Shown one piece after another: positions 41,306 through 48,695 of a stretch of 51,040 nucleotides of DNA; within the stretch, counting starts at the first letter, position 1; each line of letters begins with the position of its first letter. The stretch is from a virus. The DNA is taken from IMG/VR virus record IMGVR_UViG_3300020410_000017, positions 1-51,040 of that record; one strand, given 5' to 3'. The notes below the pieces were generated by a model. That model searched no databases. It was not told the DNA's origin and saw only the letters and a program-made list of their open reading frames with translations. The translations under genes and the position numbers were made by a program.

Positions 41306-41821
41306 TCAATAATTTAAAGTTTTTGTTTCAAGATCTTTATGAAACCCACAGTATACGCAACTGTAGTATTTTTCTTTATACCCCACTGCCAAGTGCAAAC
41401 CCATTGAATTGCACTTGGGGCATATTTTCTTAGATCCAGATCTTGAAACCGGCCCGCCAGCGACGTGTCCATAGCTTATTGATTTTTCATCCTTATATGT
41501 TTTTATGCATACAATATTGCTTTTTTTTCGTGGTGTCTCCTCGGCTTTTCTTGGGTATTTTTTTTTAATTTCTTGAACCCTGAATGGGTGCAGCAAGGCC
41601 ATGACCCGATCTAGGGATAAGACCTCTTCGCCCGCCGCGATGCCGATGCGCTCCACCGCCTCTTCTCGGGCCGTTACGTCAGGATCTTTTTTGTATCCTC
41701 TCTTCATTTGAATATTGTAAGAGGCAAACTCCCTGGCAATTGCTGGAGTTTCTTTTTGGTTTTTTTCGGACAATAAAATTGCGTTTAAAATTTTCTTGGC
41801 CAAGGCCTGGCGTGCGGTCAT
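41306..41821 (-). CDS. Unknown protein with C-terminal zinc ribbon, 171 aa
   Basis: The N terminus is helical (TARQALAKKILNAILLSEKNQKETPAIAREF) with HTH-like character, the middle is basic, and the C terminus has CPKC...CVYC (about 135-160), a zinc ribbon like those in transcription or DNA-processing factors. The start has GGAGG upstream and overlaps the previous stop (ATGA). A regulator is possible; this is not proven. Confidence 0.65.
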   Translation of the reverse strand: MTARQALAKKILNAILLSEKNQKETPAIAREFASYNIQMKRGYKKDPDVTAREEAVERIGIAAGEEVLSLDRVMALLHPFRVQEIKKKYPRKAEETPRKKSNIVCIKTYKDEKSISYGHVAGGPVSRSGSKKICPKCNSMGLHLAVGYKEKYYSCVYCGFHKDLETKTLNY

Positions 41822-42036
41822 TGCTCCCCCTCCGGCCTTTCGGCGCAAGAATGTATTTTTACGTCTGCAAGCCCGCAGTGTTCACATTTTAGTTTTATGC
41901 CGCATCGTTGGCAATTTAGCTCTGGTGCGCCACCAAACAGGCTGCATGTAAAGCACCGGTCAACACCGTTGGACATTTTCTTAGGTTTCAAATCTGCCTC
42001 TGCTGGACTCCCCATTTCTTTTCTTATCATAGCCAT
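41818..42036 (-). CDS. Small Cys-rich protein, 72 aa
   Basis: Seven Cys in two clusters (CFTC, then CQRCGIKLKCEHCG, then C) indicate one or two zinc sites. The start is ATG at 42036, or at 42030 with AGGG eight bases upstream; a much longer frame to 42255 would lie wholly across the neighbouring gene and is rejected. It is ATGA-coupled to the zinc-ribbon gene downstream. Confidence 0.6.
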   Translation of the reverse strand: MAMIRKEMGSPAEADLKPKKMSNGVDRCFTCSLFGGAPELNCQRCGIKLKCEHCGLADVKIHSCAERPEGEQ

Positions 42037-42040
42037 TGCC

Positions 42041-42319
42041 CTATGAGAATGTTTCGGAGGCCGGATCGTAAAACCCGATGATTTGATATCCGCCTTCTGA
42101 TACGTAAGAAAAACGAGCAATCGTAACAACACACCCCTTAAATGGCTCCAGGATGTGGCGCGAACAAGAGTCTTTAATCTTCTTAATAAGATCTGAAACA
42201 TTAATTTTGTACGCAGTCTCGCTTTTTCCACTAAACGGTATTCCAAGTTCTTCACAAGTATCTTTTGTGAAAAAAAACACCATGCTCAGATATTCATCTC
42301 GAAACTCTGGTCTATCCAT
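42041..42319 (-). CDS. Unknown protein, 92 aa
   Basis: Not recognised. A soluble alpha/beta protein (EEYLSMVFFFTKDTCEELGIPFSG; the second half ends YQIIGFYDPASETFS). The start overlaps the end of the HTH gene by 34 bases, with GAGG upstream, so it is translated with that gene. Confidence 0.6.
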   Translation of the reverse strand: MDRPEFRDEYLSMVFFFTKDTCEELGIPFSGKSETAYKINVSDLIKKIKDSCSRHILEPFKGCVVTIARFSYVSEGGYQIIGFYDPASETFS

Positions 42320-42519
42320 TTCTCAACCTCTTCTTTTGTTGTCATGTATGGTGCAGCGCCACGCCCGTGACCAAGCCGGATGGCCCTAAGCTTCCCTGCT
42401 TTTATGGCTGTTATTACCTGGCGCTTATTAAGAAAAGAATATTCTTTTTCAATATCCGATGTGGACAGGCCGTTCTCTTCAATTTCTCTTAAAAACTCAA
42501 TCTTTTCATTTTTTGACAT
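42286..42519 (-). CDS. Excisionase/MerR-like HTH protein, 77 aa
   Basis: STSDIEKEYSFLNKRQVITAIKAGKLRAIRLGHGRGAAPYMTTKEEVEKWIDQ is the winged-HTH pattern of excisionase/AlpA-type DNA-binding proteins: a recognition helix, then a basic wing, then a C-terminal helix with a Trp. GGAG precedes the ATG at 42519. Without an integrase nearby it is more likely a transcription regulator of the early region. Confidence 0.7.
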   Translation of the reverse strand: MSKNEKIEFLREIEENGLSTSDIEKEYSFLNKRQVITAIKAGKLRAIRLGHGRGAAPYMTTKEEVEKWIDQSFEMNI

Positions 42520-42520
42520 A

Positions 42521-42823
42521 TTAACACTCCTCAAAATAAAGGGGATTTATCCACCACAGGGCCAGTTCGCCCTCATCGTTTATGCTTACGTTTATGAGCT
42601 TGTCCCCAGAGGACACATTTATGCGCCCGCCGTTTATGGTCGCGTCGAGACCGGTTTCCTCTATGAATTTTTTAGCAACAGACTCTTTCCTGAAGCAACA
42701 CATAAAGCCGTTGTGCCTGGAAATTATATCTCTTACATTTGAAGAATGAATTGGCATCGCCTGCACTTGAGTCTCTTGCCTTGGCAGCATATCCATCCGA
42801 AACGAATCAGTTAAAAATAACAT
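42521..42823 (-). CDS. Unknown protein, 100 aa
   Basis: Not recognised. It has a helical first half with CCFRKESVAKKFIEETG and a beta-rich end (GRINVSSGDKLINVSINDEGELALWW). GGGGAGAG lies eight bases upstream of the start, which overlaps the previous gene by 17 bases. Confidence 0.55.
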   Translation of the reverse strand: MLFLTDSFRMDMLPRQETQVQAMPIHSSNVRDIISRHNGFMCCFRKESVAKKFIEETGLDATINGGRINVSSGDKLINVSINDEGELALWWINPLYFEEC

Positions 42824-43151
42824 CTATTCTCTCCCCTTGAAAAAGCCACTCGGCAACAACCCCAGAACCCTCCTGGGATATATCTACCGAGCGCCACTGG
42901 ACATTGAAAACACCCAGCTCGTTTGAATGTAGAACGAATTGGTTGCCTGGTATTTTTAGCAACACGCCACGGTCTACAAAACTCTCTTTGCACAAATCGG
43001 CAACCTCAAAAACAAAAGCATATCGACTGCTGTCATCAACAGAAAAAGAAACCAAGTCGCACCTATCAGCCGACTGAAAAAATGACACAGGATACCTGTC
43101 TTGAAGATTGGCGGCCTTGGGGTTCATGTAACAAAAAATCTCTGCGTCCAT
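42807..43151 (-). CDS. Unknown beta-rich protein, 114 aa
   Basis: Not recognised. Short strands dominate (CDLVSFSVDDSSRYAFVFEV, GNQFVLHSNELGVFNVQW). GGGAAA precedes the start. It lies in a run of small overlapping genes whose products show no catalytic motif. Confidence 0.55.
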   Translation of the reverse strand: MDAEIFCYMNPKAANLQDRYPVSFFQSADRCDLVSFSVDDSSRYAFVFEVADLCKESFVDRGVLLKIPGNQFVLHSNELGVFNVQWRSVDISQEGSGVVAEWLFQGERIDVIFN

Positions 43152-43152
43152 A

Positions 43153-43605
43153 TTATTTCCCGTAAACCCACATCATCAACACATGCTGCTCTGGCGATAG
43201 CGCTACCTTCAAATTGACACCGAATGAGGTCTTCAGAATGGGGGGGTGCTGATATGCCGCGCAAAGCTCTCGATGGGTGACTAGCTTGTCATCTTGAACG
43301 TATTTCTTGGCAAATTTTTCTGTTTTCATTATGCGGTCTTTTTCGCGCCAGAAAAATATTGAAGCACCGTATGTTTTGCTTTCTTCGTCTTGAAAAATAT
43401 CTGGTGAATATGCGCTGCACCGCCACCACCACGATTCCTGTTTCAGCTTGGTGCCGGTTACCCGCTTGGGTATTTTAAAGGATTTAATGATAATGCTTCC
43501 TTCCTCGAAGTCCACATTGGTGCGCAGGGCCCTGCTTATGACCTCTTGAGGGAAGTCGCCGTAGCGCTCGGTAAACTCCATTACATTTTCAATCATGCTA
43601 CTCAT
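43153..43605 (-). CDS. Unknown protein, 150 aa
   Basis: Not recognised. It has a long basic middle (SIIIKSFKIPKRVTGTKLKQESWWWRCSAYSP) and a helical part with HRELCAAYQHPP. The start at 43605 lies inside the previous gene's last codons; an alternative ATG lies at 43596. A Trp triplet (WWW) is unusual. Confidence 0.55.
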   Translation of the reverse strand: MSSMIENVMEFTERYGDFPQEVISRALRTNVDFEEGSIIIKSFKIPKRVTGTKLKQESWWWRCSAYSPDIFQDEESKTYGASIFFWREKDRIMKTEKFAKKYVQDDKLVTHRELCAAYQHPPILKTSFGVNLKVALSPEQHVLMMWVYGK

Positions 43606-43819
43606 TTGGAATCCACCCAGCCCAGTAGCCAACCTCACCCTGGGCAAAATTAAAAGTTTCATACAGCGTCATGAGTTTAAGCTCGCCCCTGCTCCAGCGA
43701 ATCTCTGAGCGAACAGGCCGCAACAGCATTGTTCTTTTTCCTTTTCTCATGCGTACTTCTTTTACTTCAAGACCGAACTGTGGAATGCGAAGCTCATAAG
43801 GGTCGGTCATATTAATCAT
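43598..43819 (-). CDS. Unknown basic protein, 73 aa
   Basis: Not recognised. It is basic with KEVRMRKGKRTMLLRPVRSEIRWSRGEL and ends EVGYWAGWIPNE. The start may be 43819 or 43810. It overlaps both neighbours by eight bases, a sign of coupled translation. Confidence 0.5.
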   Translation of the reverse strand: MINMTDPYELRIPQFGLEVKEVRMRKGKRTMLLRPVRSEIRWSRGELKLMTLYETFNFAQGEVGYWAGWIPNE

Positions 43820-44036
43820 TAAAATCGCCCCTTCTCAAGAAAAGAGTATCATCAAAATGCGTCACCACCGCATCTTTAGCGCCAATAAAATAATCACAAC
43901 TGCCATCCCTTATGGGGCTAGGCGTCAAATATTCTTGCAGGTGCCTCGGCTCGGTCTTGTACCGGTAGCAGTCGTCGCGTAGGTTGCAATTTTCGCCACG
44001 GCACAGCGGCGTATTTTTATCTACCAAGATTGCCAT
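43812..44036 (-). CDS. Small Cys-cluster protein, 74 aa
   Basis: CRGENCNLRDDCYRY and a later C form a possible metal site similar to short four-Cys phage proteins. AGGAGA lies five bases before the ATG at 44036, inside the previous gene. The end overlaps the next gene. Function is not known. Confidence 0.6.
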   Translation of the reverse strand: MAILVDKNTPLCRGENCNLRDDCYRYKTEPRHLQEYLTPSPIRDGSCDYFIGAKDAVVTHFDDTLFLRRGDFND

Positions 44037-44292
44037 AGTTTCTCCTGAATGACTCCATGACTTCATCGTGAATGGCTTGACAGTGGGCGTCGTTGCGGCC
44101 ATTTACAATAAAATTTCCATCTGGATACACTTCAACAACGGCGTCCTTGTATGGAACGATTCGCCGCTCACCTATATCGCCTGCAAACTTTTTCTTTATT
44201 TTTTCAATGCGCTCAATTTCTTTAATGTGCATACTGTGAGCAATTAACGCTACGACAAACATGACCGCTGAAAAATAAAAATACCATTCCAT
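44017..44292 (-). CDS. Small membrane protein, 91 aa
   Basis: One N-terminal membrane helix (residues 3-20, WYFYFSAVMFVVALIAHS) is followed by a charged helix and a soluble domain (VYPDGNFIVNGRNDAHCQAIHDEVMESFRR). AAGGGG precedes the start. It is probably an inner-membrane early protein; its role is unknown. Confidence 0.6.
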   Translation of the reverse strand: MEWYFYFSAVMFVVALIAHSMHIKEIERIEKIKKKFAGDIGERRIVPYKDAVVEVYPDGNFIVNGRNDAHCQAIHDEVMESFRRNYGNLGR

Positions 44293-44304
44293 AAAAACCC
44301 CTTT

Positions 44305-44859
44305 TTAGACCTCATCATAGGTCATTGCTTGTTTCATTTTATCCAGTGCTTCTTTTCTTATCATTGAAACGCCTGACTCTGTAAGATTCATGCTTTCGCC
44401 AATCTTTTTAAGGGTGTCTCCCCTGTAAAAGCTCAGCCATATTATAGAGATTTCTCTGGCGCTTAACCTAGAAAAACCAAACGCCAGTAAAAGCCTTGTG
44501 TCCACGATATCAAAACCTCGTTCCCTGGTGGGGATTTCTGTGTTTTCAACGCAAAGGCTTTCGGTCATAGGGTCAAGATCCCTGATGACATCCCCAAGAT
44601 AAAGATCTTTGCGGTGGCCAATAATTTTCTTGGCCTTTCGCACTATACGATCTTTTTTTGGGTCTTCTCGACGGATACCATCTATAATGGCGTATTTAAT
44701 TTTCCACTGAGCGTAGCTCTCAAAGCTTATGTTGCTGTTTTCTGGAGAATAAGTTTCAACGGCTTTTTGATATCCGATCCACCCGTAGCCATACAGATCT
44801 CTTTTGTTGTGCGGCAATCTCATTCTCGCAACGGTTGCCCTTATAAGCCTCATCATCAT
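44305..44859 (-). CDS. Phage-encoded sigma factor, FliA/sigma-28-like, 184 aa
   Basis: This would direct host RNA polymerase to phage promoters. Region 2 (about 20-66) reads DLYGYGWIGYQKAVETYSPEN..FESYAQWKIKYAIIDGIRREDP, very close to the FliA/WhiG pattern. Region 4 (131-178) has an HTH (GDTLKKIGESMNLTESGVSMIRKEALDKM). Region 3 is short. The start at 44859 overlaps the previous stop (ATGATG); a longer frame is inside that gene. Lying in the early region, it is well placed to switch on late genes. Confidence 0.85.
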   Translation of the reverse strand: MMMRLIRATVARMRLPHNKRDLYGYGWIGYQKAVETYSPENSNISFESYAQWKIKYAIIDGIRREDPKKDRIVRKAKKIIGHRKDLYLGDVIRDLDPMTESLCVENTEIPTRERGFDIVDTRLLLAFGFSRLSAREISIIWLSFYRGDTLKKIGESMNLTESGVSMIRKEALDKMKQAMTYDEV

Positions 44860-45059
44860 AACAGCGCATGCCTTTCCGCGAAACATTTCGCCAAGGCCAG
44901 CGAATGATGACAGCAAAGATAATCCCATCCGCGCCCGCTGTTGCGATAAACCCAGAAACTCTTGGCCGTCGCTTCATAAATTCTATACTGACAGCCCATG
45001 ATCGATGCCGCCGCACAGCCCTTATCTGTTTTTATGTTTTGCCACGCTGTTAAGGTCAT
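44856..45059 (-). CDS. Small Cys/Trp-rich protein, 67 aa
   Basis: Not recognised. It has LTAWQNIKTDKGCAAAS, FWVYRNSGRGWDYLCCHHSLALAKCFAERHALL and four Cys. It is ATGA-coupled to the sigma factor gene, and the overlap explains the absence of a strong separate start for the sigma gene. A partner or antagonist of the sigma factor is an attractive guess without direct evidence. Confidence 0.55.
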   Translation of the reverse strand: MTLTAWQNIKTDKGCAAASIMGCQYRIYEATAKSFWVYRNSGRGWDYLCCHHSLALAKCFAERHALL

Positions 45060-45107
45060 TTTGTACTCTTTGCATGTTTGATCAATAAAGACAATAAACT
45101 AAGTTTT

Positions 45108-45130
45108 AAAAAAACTTTTAAAAAGGGGGG
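45108..45130. repeat. Dispersed CTTTTAAAAG element (45.1 kb copy)
   Basis: TTTTAAAAAAACTTTTAAAAAGGGGGG, with the palindromic core slightly extended, sits directly after the stop of the gene at 45131-45370 as read leftward and before the small gene at 44856-45059. Confidence 0.65.
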
Positions 45131-45370
45131 TCAGTCTATAAAATTTGCCCAGTGCTTAATGTTTTCAACCAGGTACCGGATTTCTTGTATGTATATGGAA
45201 CGCATCCGCTCATCTTGCTGGGACTCTGCTTTTGCGAGCAGCTTGCGAAGCGCACTGGCCATTATTTCCTGAAAGTTTACAAACGCCATTTGTACGTTTT
45301 TGTCTTCGCATGGGAACCCAGGATAGCGCTCGACTCGATCAATCAAATTCATTACGTCATTTTTTTTCAT
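45131..45370 (-). CDS. Unknown helical protein, 79 aa
   Basis: Not recognised. It is helical throughout (MNLIDRVERYPG, then FQEIMASALRKLLAKAESQQDERMRSIYIQEIRYLVENI). GGAG lies six bases before the ATG at 45370, which overlaps the previous stop (ATGA). It is followed directly by a dispersed repeat element. Confidence 0.6.
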   Translation of the reverse strand: MKKNDVMNLIDRVERYPGFPCEDKNVQMAFVNFQEIMASALRKLLAKAESQQDERMRSIYIQEIRYLVENIKHWANFID

Positions 45371-45636
45371 TGTGTCTCCAGGATGCCGCCAGAAATTTTT
45401 ACTTTTTGAGTCGGTGGAAAATCTTGCGTAACATGCTCCTGCCATGTTTCAATCGTGCATTTCGCACATAAAAAATGAAGCATTAGATCGTCCATCGACA
45501 GGTCGGGTTTTTGGTTGTGGTGTTTTAAGAAAGCAATATAGGCTGAAACTTCTTCTTTTGCTCTGCCCCAGGCCTCGTCAATGGTTGCCCCAGCCCCCCA
45601 GACGTTCATATCTCTCGTGTCGTAAACTGCAAACAT
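45367..45636 (-). CDS. Unknown protein, 89 aa
   Basis: Not recognised. The N terminus (FAVYDTRDMNVWGAGATIDEAWGRAKEEV) resembles small phage alpha/beta domains; a CAKC pair is near residue 58. A GGGACAGGAA leader precedes the start, just after a dispersed repeat. Confidence 0.6.
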   Translation of the reverse strand: MFAVYDTRDMNVWGAGATIDEAWGRAKEEVSAYIAFLKHHNQKPDLSMDDLMLHFLCAKCTIETWQEHVTQDFPPTQKVKISGGILETQ

Positions 45637-45652
45637 TTCCTGTCCCTTTTTT

Positions 45653-46081
45653 TTAGGAAACTTTTAAAAGAGGGGGCCTTATGCCGCGCTCAAGGCCCTC
45701 CAAGAAAAGCTCCATTTGTTCGGTGTTAAATTTAAACCAACCTTTTGATTCGGTTAGGTTCCAGACCCAAAATTTCTTGCAGCCCTGTGTGTAGCAAACG
45801 ATCCATGCTTTACACCCTAGGGCGTCGGCCACATGACGCGCTGTGCGGCCTTGTACGTCTTTTTTTTCGTATCGGTGGATGATGGCATCCAGATAGGGCT
45901 CTGTCGGCGGCCAGTCTGCCAGGGTGATTTCTAGCACCCCTACCGGAACCAGCTCTCCATCAATCAATCGCCATTCCACTAAATCAACGTCAGACGCCAG
46001 CAAGCGGCGACCGAGGGTGCGGTGCCACTGCTGGAATTCTTTTGCACGGTCCTGAGTTTCTGGGCGGTTAATTTTTTTCAT
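45653..46081 (-). CDS. Unknown protein, possibly nuclease-like, 142 aa
   Basis: The segment LLASDVDLVEWRLIDGELVPVGVLEITLADWPP resembles the Asp...Glu-x-Lys core of small PD-(D/E)XK phage nucleases, followed by GCKAWIVCYTQGCKKFWVWNL at the expected place, but Thr replaces the usual Lys. AAGGG precedes the ATG at 46081. A working nuclease is uncertain. The last seven residues are encoded by a dispersed repeat. Confidence 0.55.
   Translation of the reverse strand: MKKINRPETQDRAKEFQQWHRTLGRRLLASDVDLVEWRLIDGELVPVGVLEITLADWPPTEPYLDAIIHRYEKKDVQGRTARHVADALGCKAWIVCYTQGCKKFWVWNLTESKGWFKFNTEQMELFLEGLERGIRPPLLKVS
45656..45676. repeat. Dispersed CTTTTAAAAG element (45.66 kb copy)
   Basis: GGAAACTTTTAAAAGAGGGGG overlaps the last codons of the gene at 45653-46081, encoding its end PPLLKVS, and precedes the start of the next leftward gene. 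Confidence 0.7.
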
Positions 46082-46253
46082 TTTTACCCTTAGCTTTTTT
46101 AAAGATTTCAGCATCGGTTTTATATTTAAAATCGGCCACTGGTGCGTAGTATCTATCGCCTGCGGTATCGGTTAGAATCTTATAAACCGTATACCCACCA
46201 GGCCCAAAGCTTGTGTCGTGATCGTTTTTATGGCGGGTTTCGTATTTGATCAT
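46068..46253 (-). CDS. Unknown small protein, 61 aa
   Basis: Not recognised. It is basic and charged (KNDHDTSFGPGGYTVYKILTDTAGDRYYAPVADFKYKTDAEIFKKAKGKNEKN). The start overlaps the previous stop (ATGA) and the end overlaps the next start by 14 bases. Confidence 0.6.
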   Translation of the reverse strand: MIKYETRHKNDHDTSFGPGGYTVYKILTDTAGDRYYAPVADFKYKTDAEIFKKAKGKNEKN

Positions 46254-46624
46254 ATAATCGCCACCAGGCCCAATGCCTCAGCGGCCTCGGATGCGCATAT
46301 GGCATTAAAAAGATCTTCATCGGTCTTCACGTCATCGTATTTTTTAAGGTCTGCGATTGAAAATTTTTCATAAAGGGGGGTCATGCAGAACCCATCTTTA
46401 TGCTTGAAAAGGCCATAGGTGACGCTTCGCACGCCCAGACCGGAAGTGTCACGCCATGCCCGAAGATGGGCTACCAATTCTTCATCGTCGCAGGGCTCAA
46501 AGGCAAAGTCTGGTATGCCCACACAGCCGCGCACGATAACCCAGCCCAAGTCATCGACCTCAACCGAGTCCATGTTTGGCGTGCGCCACCGAAGGCCCGT
46601 CCATTCTGCAAACTCTAACCCCAT
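46250..46624 (-). CDS. Unknown protein, 124 aa
   Basis: Not recognised. It starts GLEFAEWTGLRWRTPNMDSVEVDDLGWVIVRGC and ends in an acidic helix (EDLFNAICASEAAEALGLVAII). Neither possible ATG (46624 or 46642) has a strong ribosome-binding site, so coupling to the overlapping peptidase gene is likely. Confidence 0.55.
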   Translation of the reverse strand: MGLEFAEWTGLRWRTPNMDSVEVDDLGWVIVRGCVGIPDFAFEPCDDEELVAHLRAWRDTSGLGVRSVTYGLFKHKDGFCMTPLYEKFSIADLKKYDDVKTDEDLFNAICASEAAEALGLVAII

Positions 46625-47448
46625 CGGCTCTTGTCCATGCATTTTTTTATTTTTTGAATAACAGTGTCCGGCTTGGCGCAAACGTCAGGCTCGTGATCGA
46701 TGGCGCTCCAAACCTCATACTGTCGACCCCAATCGCCGTAAGGGAAAGTGCAATGGCCACGCGAGCCCCAATTGTACCCCCATGAATTTCGTATCTGAAA
46801 GCCGTGAAGATCCCAGCCAACAACGGCCATGGCATGGCCGCCCATCTTTTTGTAACCCTGCTCTTTGATCCACATGCGTGAAGGTATGATATATTTTTGG
46901 TGCTCTACGGTTGACGATCCGGTCCACGGTTTTGCATAAACCGGCACCACGATAACACATGGGCCATTAAGGTAAATTGCGCGTTTGGTATCCTGAACAG
47001 TCGTACACTTCGCGAAGCCTTGAATGCGATAAAACTCGGCTTCTTTTTTTAGCTCCGAAGCCATCTTTTTTAGCCCGATGGGCGGTGTGTCTTTCCCTTG
47101 ACGGTAAGGATACGACTTTTCCAGCGGTGCGCCATGTACACGCAAAAATTTCAGGGCATTGCGAACATTCATGCCACGCCCAGATCGGTTTTTTGGGCGG
47201 CAGTCGTAAATAAACTGTGGGCTCAGATAACCTTTATCCAGCAAATGTTTAAGGTTGTTTCGCTCTTGCATCGCCGCAAGGGACTGGGCCACGCATGACC
47301 CTTGTGGCCCCTGGTTGCGGATTCCAAACATATCCTCCCTTAAAGAAAAACTTTCAGGAAGGGGGGGCCTTGTTGCCACTGCTTGATCAAAAAGAAGATC
47401 GCGTTCATCGTAGGGCGATGCCGCGATCATAAAATCTGGATTTTTCAA
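46615..47448 (-). CDS. Papain-like (C1 family) cysteine peptidase, 277 aa
   Basis: The catalytic set is complete: oxyanion-hole Q46 and nucleophile C52 in QGPQGSC, spaced as in papain; H205 in GGHAMAVVGW; N221 in IRNSWGYNWG. There is no signal peptide or long propeptide, so it should act in the host cytoplasm; the first 40 residues may serve as a short regulatory segment. The start is TTG at 47448, overlapping the previous stop, or ATG at 47430. It is encoded among early genes, not virion genes, which suggests cleavage of host or early phage proteins. Confidence 0.9.
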   Translation of the reverse strand: MKNPDFMIAASPYDERDLLFDQAVATRPPLPESFSLREDMFGIRNQGPQGSCVAQSLAAMQERNNLKHLLDKGYLSPQFIYDCRPKNRSGRGMNVRNALKFLRVHGAPLEKSYPYRQGKDTPPIGLKKMASELKKEAEFYRIQGFAKCTTVQDTKRAIYLNGPCVIVVPVYAKPWTGSSTVEHQKYIIPSRMWIKEQGYKKMGGHAMAVVGWDLHGFQIRNSWGYNWGSRGHCTFPYGDWGRQYEVWSAIDHEPDVCAKPDTVIQKIKKCMDKSRWG

Positions 47449-47759
47449 CTTATCACCATATATTCTTCAAGGGCATCAACCGCAAAAACTTCGTCAATCC
47501 CAAGCTTCTTTGTGGCAAATCCCAGTCGTTTATCAAACTCTTTTTCGGCTCCCGAATCTTTGTCGTCATGGGAAAAGACAACAACTTCATTGAACAGCCC
47601 TTCATCGTTCATCTTGCAAAGATGAAAAAGTTCCACGGCTGAATCAAAACTTTCTTTAAGGTAGCCCTCTTTTTCTTCTTCGGGCAAACTTTCGTAAAGT
47701 TTGAAAAATGGGCCAAAAACTTCTTCTGCGTCAACTTTCTCTAAGATCTTTAAAATCAT
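47445..47759 (-). CDS. Acidic helical protein, 104 aa
   Basis: Not recognised. It is strongly acidic (KVDAEEVFGPFFKLYESLPEEEKEGYLKESFDSAVELF). AGGGAG precedes the ATG at 47759. The end overlaps the peptidase start, so it may be a peptidase partner or inhibitor, but that is inference from position only. Confidence 0.6.
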   Translation of the reverse strand: MILKILEKVDAEEVFGPFFKLYESLPEEEKEGYLKESFDSAVELFHLCKMNDEGLFNEVVVFSHDDKDSGAEKEFDKRLGFATKKLGIDEVFAVDALEEYMVIS

Positions 47760-47830
47760 AACTAACTCCCTTTGCTTGTTAAGGATCACGCTTGCACGTT
47801 GCGCCATGCATGTAAAGGCAATATCAACAA

Positions 47831-47852
47831 AAAAAACTTTTAAAAGAGGGGG
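47831..47852. repeat. Dispersed CTTTTAAAAG element (47.83 kb copy)
   Basis: AAAAAACTTTTAAAAGAGGGGG sits right after the stop of the gene at 47855-48124 as read leftward. It is the start of a 95-base gap before the next gene. Confidence 0.75.
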
Positions 47853-47854
47853 TC

Positions 47855-48124
47855 TTAAAGTTTTCTGCTTACGCCTAAAATTTTGTTAGCGGGCACAAAA
47901 ACAAATTCGCCAATTTCATCTTCGTGGGATCCATGTTCTTCGACAAAAATGCAATCCTCAGACTTAACAAGAATGACCGATCCTTGCTCCCCCCAATCCC
48001 AGCCGTTTGATTTGATTATGGTGATTAAAAACATTGTTTGAAGTTGTGAATTTGAATATCGCCCAGAAATTCGTCCTGCAATGGTTCCTGGAATCGGGTG
48101 AATACGTTCGATGAATTTGTTCAT
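47855..48124 (-). CDS. Unknown beta-rich protein, 89 aa
   Basis: Not recognised. Strands dominate (LQTMFLITIIKSNGWDWGEQGSVILVKSEDCIFVEEHGSHEDEIGEFVFVPANKILGV). The start overlaps the previous stop (ATGA) with GAGG upstream. Confidence 0.6.
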   Translation of the reverse strand: MNKFIERIHPIPGTIAGRISGRYSNSQLQTMFLITIIKSNGWDWGEQGSVILVKSEDCIFVEEHGSHEDEIGEFVFVPANKILGVSRKL

Positions 48125-48474
48125 GCCAGAACCTCTTTTTTTGATTCAATCAAGCTTTTTTTCAAAACTTTTTCTATGCCAGCGACAAGCAACCAAGCCT
48201 TGAAGTCGTCCACAAGGTGGCGAGCGTTTTGACGGCAAGATACGCGCATCTGGCCCCATCGACGATAGCAATTGAAGACCATGGATTCGTTATCCGCTAA
48301 AACGAACGTCCAACTTTCATTTTCGTATCCGCTATCGATTTCCATGGGGAACCCAGGGCCAGCATCAAATGTTTGAATCACAAGGTCCAGGTTCTCATCT
48401 AAGAGCCCTGCGAAACTGGTGTGATCAATATCGGCATCGTTATCAAGTTTGAATTGGAGGTTTTTGTAGGTCAT
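48121..48474 (-). CDS. Unknown protein, 117 aa
   Basis: Not recognised. An acidic first half (FKLDNDADIDHTSFAGLLDENLDLVIQTFDAG) is followed by a beta-strand part and a basic helix at the end. The start overlaps the previous stop (ATGA). Confidence 0.6.
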   Translation of the reverse strand: MTYKNLQFKLDNDADIDHTSFAGLLDENLDLVIQTFDAGPGFPMEIDSGYENESWTFVLADNESMVFNCYRRWGQMRVSCRQNARHLVDDFKAWLLVAGIEKVLKKSLIESKKEVLA

Positions 48475-48680
48475 GGCATCACCTCTCCGGTCTCACAGAT
48501 CACCCAGCCATTGGGCCCCCATGTTGATGGTGGTTGTTTGTCGCGCTCCCAGGTCCCAATAATTTTTGCGCCACGAGAGCATGATTTCAAATGGCGCTGG
48601 GCCTCTTTTTTGCTGGAGGCGGTCTTGACGTGCACATAGGTGATTCCGCTGATTTCATAAAAAGTATGGTATTGTTGCAT
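48471..48680 (-). CDS. Unknown small basic protein, 69 aa
   Basis: Not recognised. It contains KKEAQRHLKSCSRGAKIIGTWERDKQPP. The start has the recurrent leader GGAGAAAAACACC directly before the ATG, shared with three other genes of this operon. Confidence 0.6.
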   Translation of the reverse strand: MQQYHTFYEISGITYVHVKTASSKKEAQRHLKSCSRGAKIIGTWERDKQPPSTWGPNGWVICETGEVMP

Positions 48681-48695
48681 GGTGTTTTTCTCCTT
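48678..48695 (-). promoter_or_regulatory. Recurrent leader GGAGAAAAACACCATG (copy 1)
   Basis: The same 13-base leader with the ribosome-binding site precedes the starts at 48947 and 50523, with a close variant at 50205. Here it lacks the CTTTTAAAAG element upstream. Confidence 0.6.

Noticed and set aside
42041-42255. Longer start for the Cys-rich gene ending at 41818
   Set aside because: The extension would overlap the whole of the neighbouring 92-aa gene, and its sequence is basic and not protein-like.
47344-47367. Another copy of the CTTTTAAAAG element
   Set aside because: The palindrome is broken and it lies inside the peptidase gene; it is noted only as a degenerate relative.
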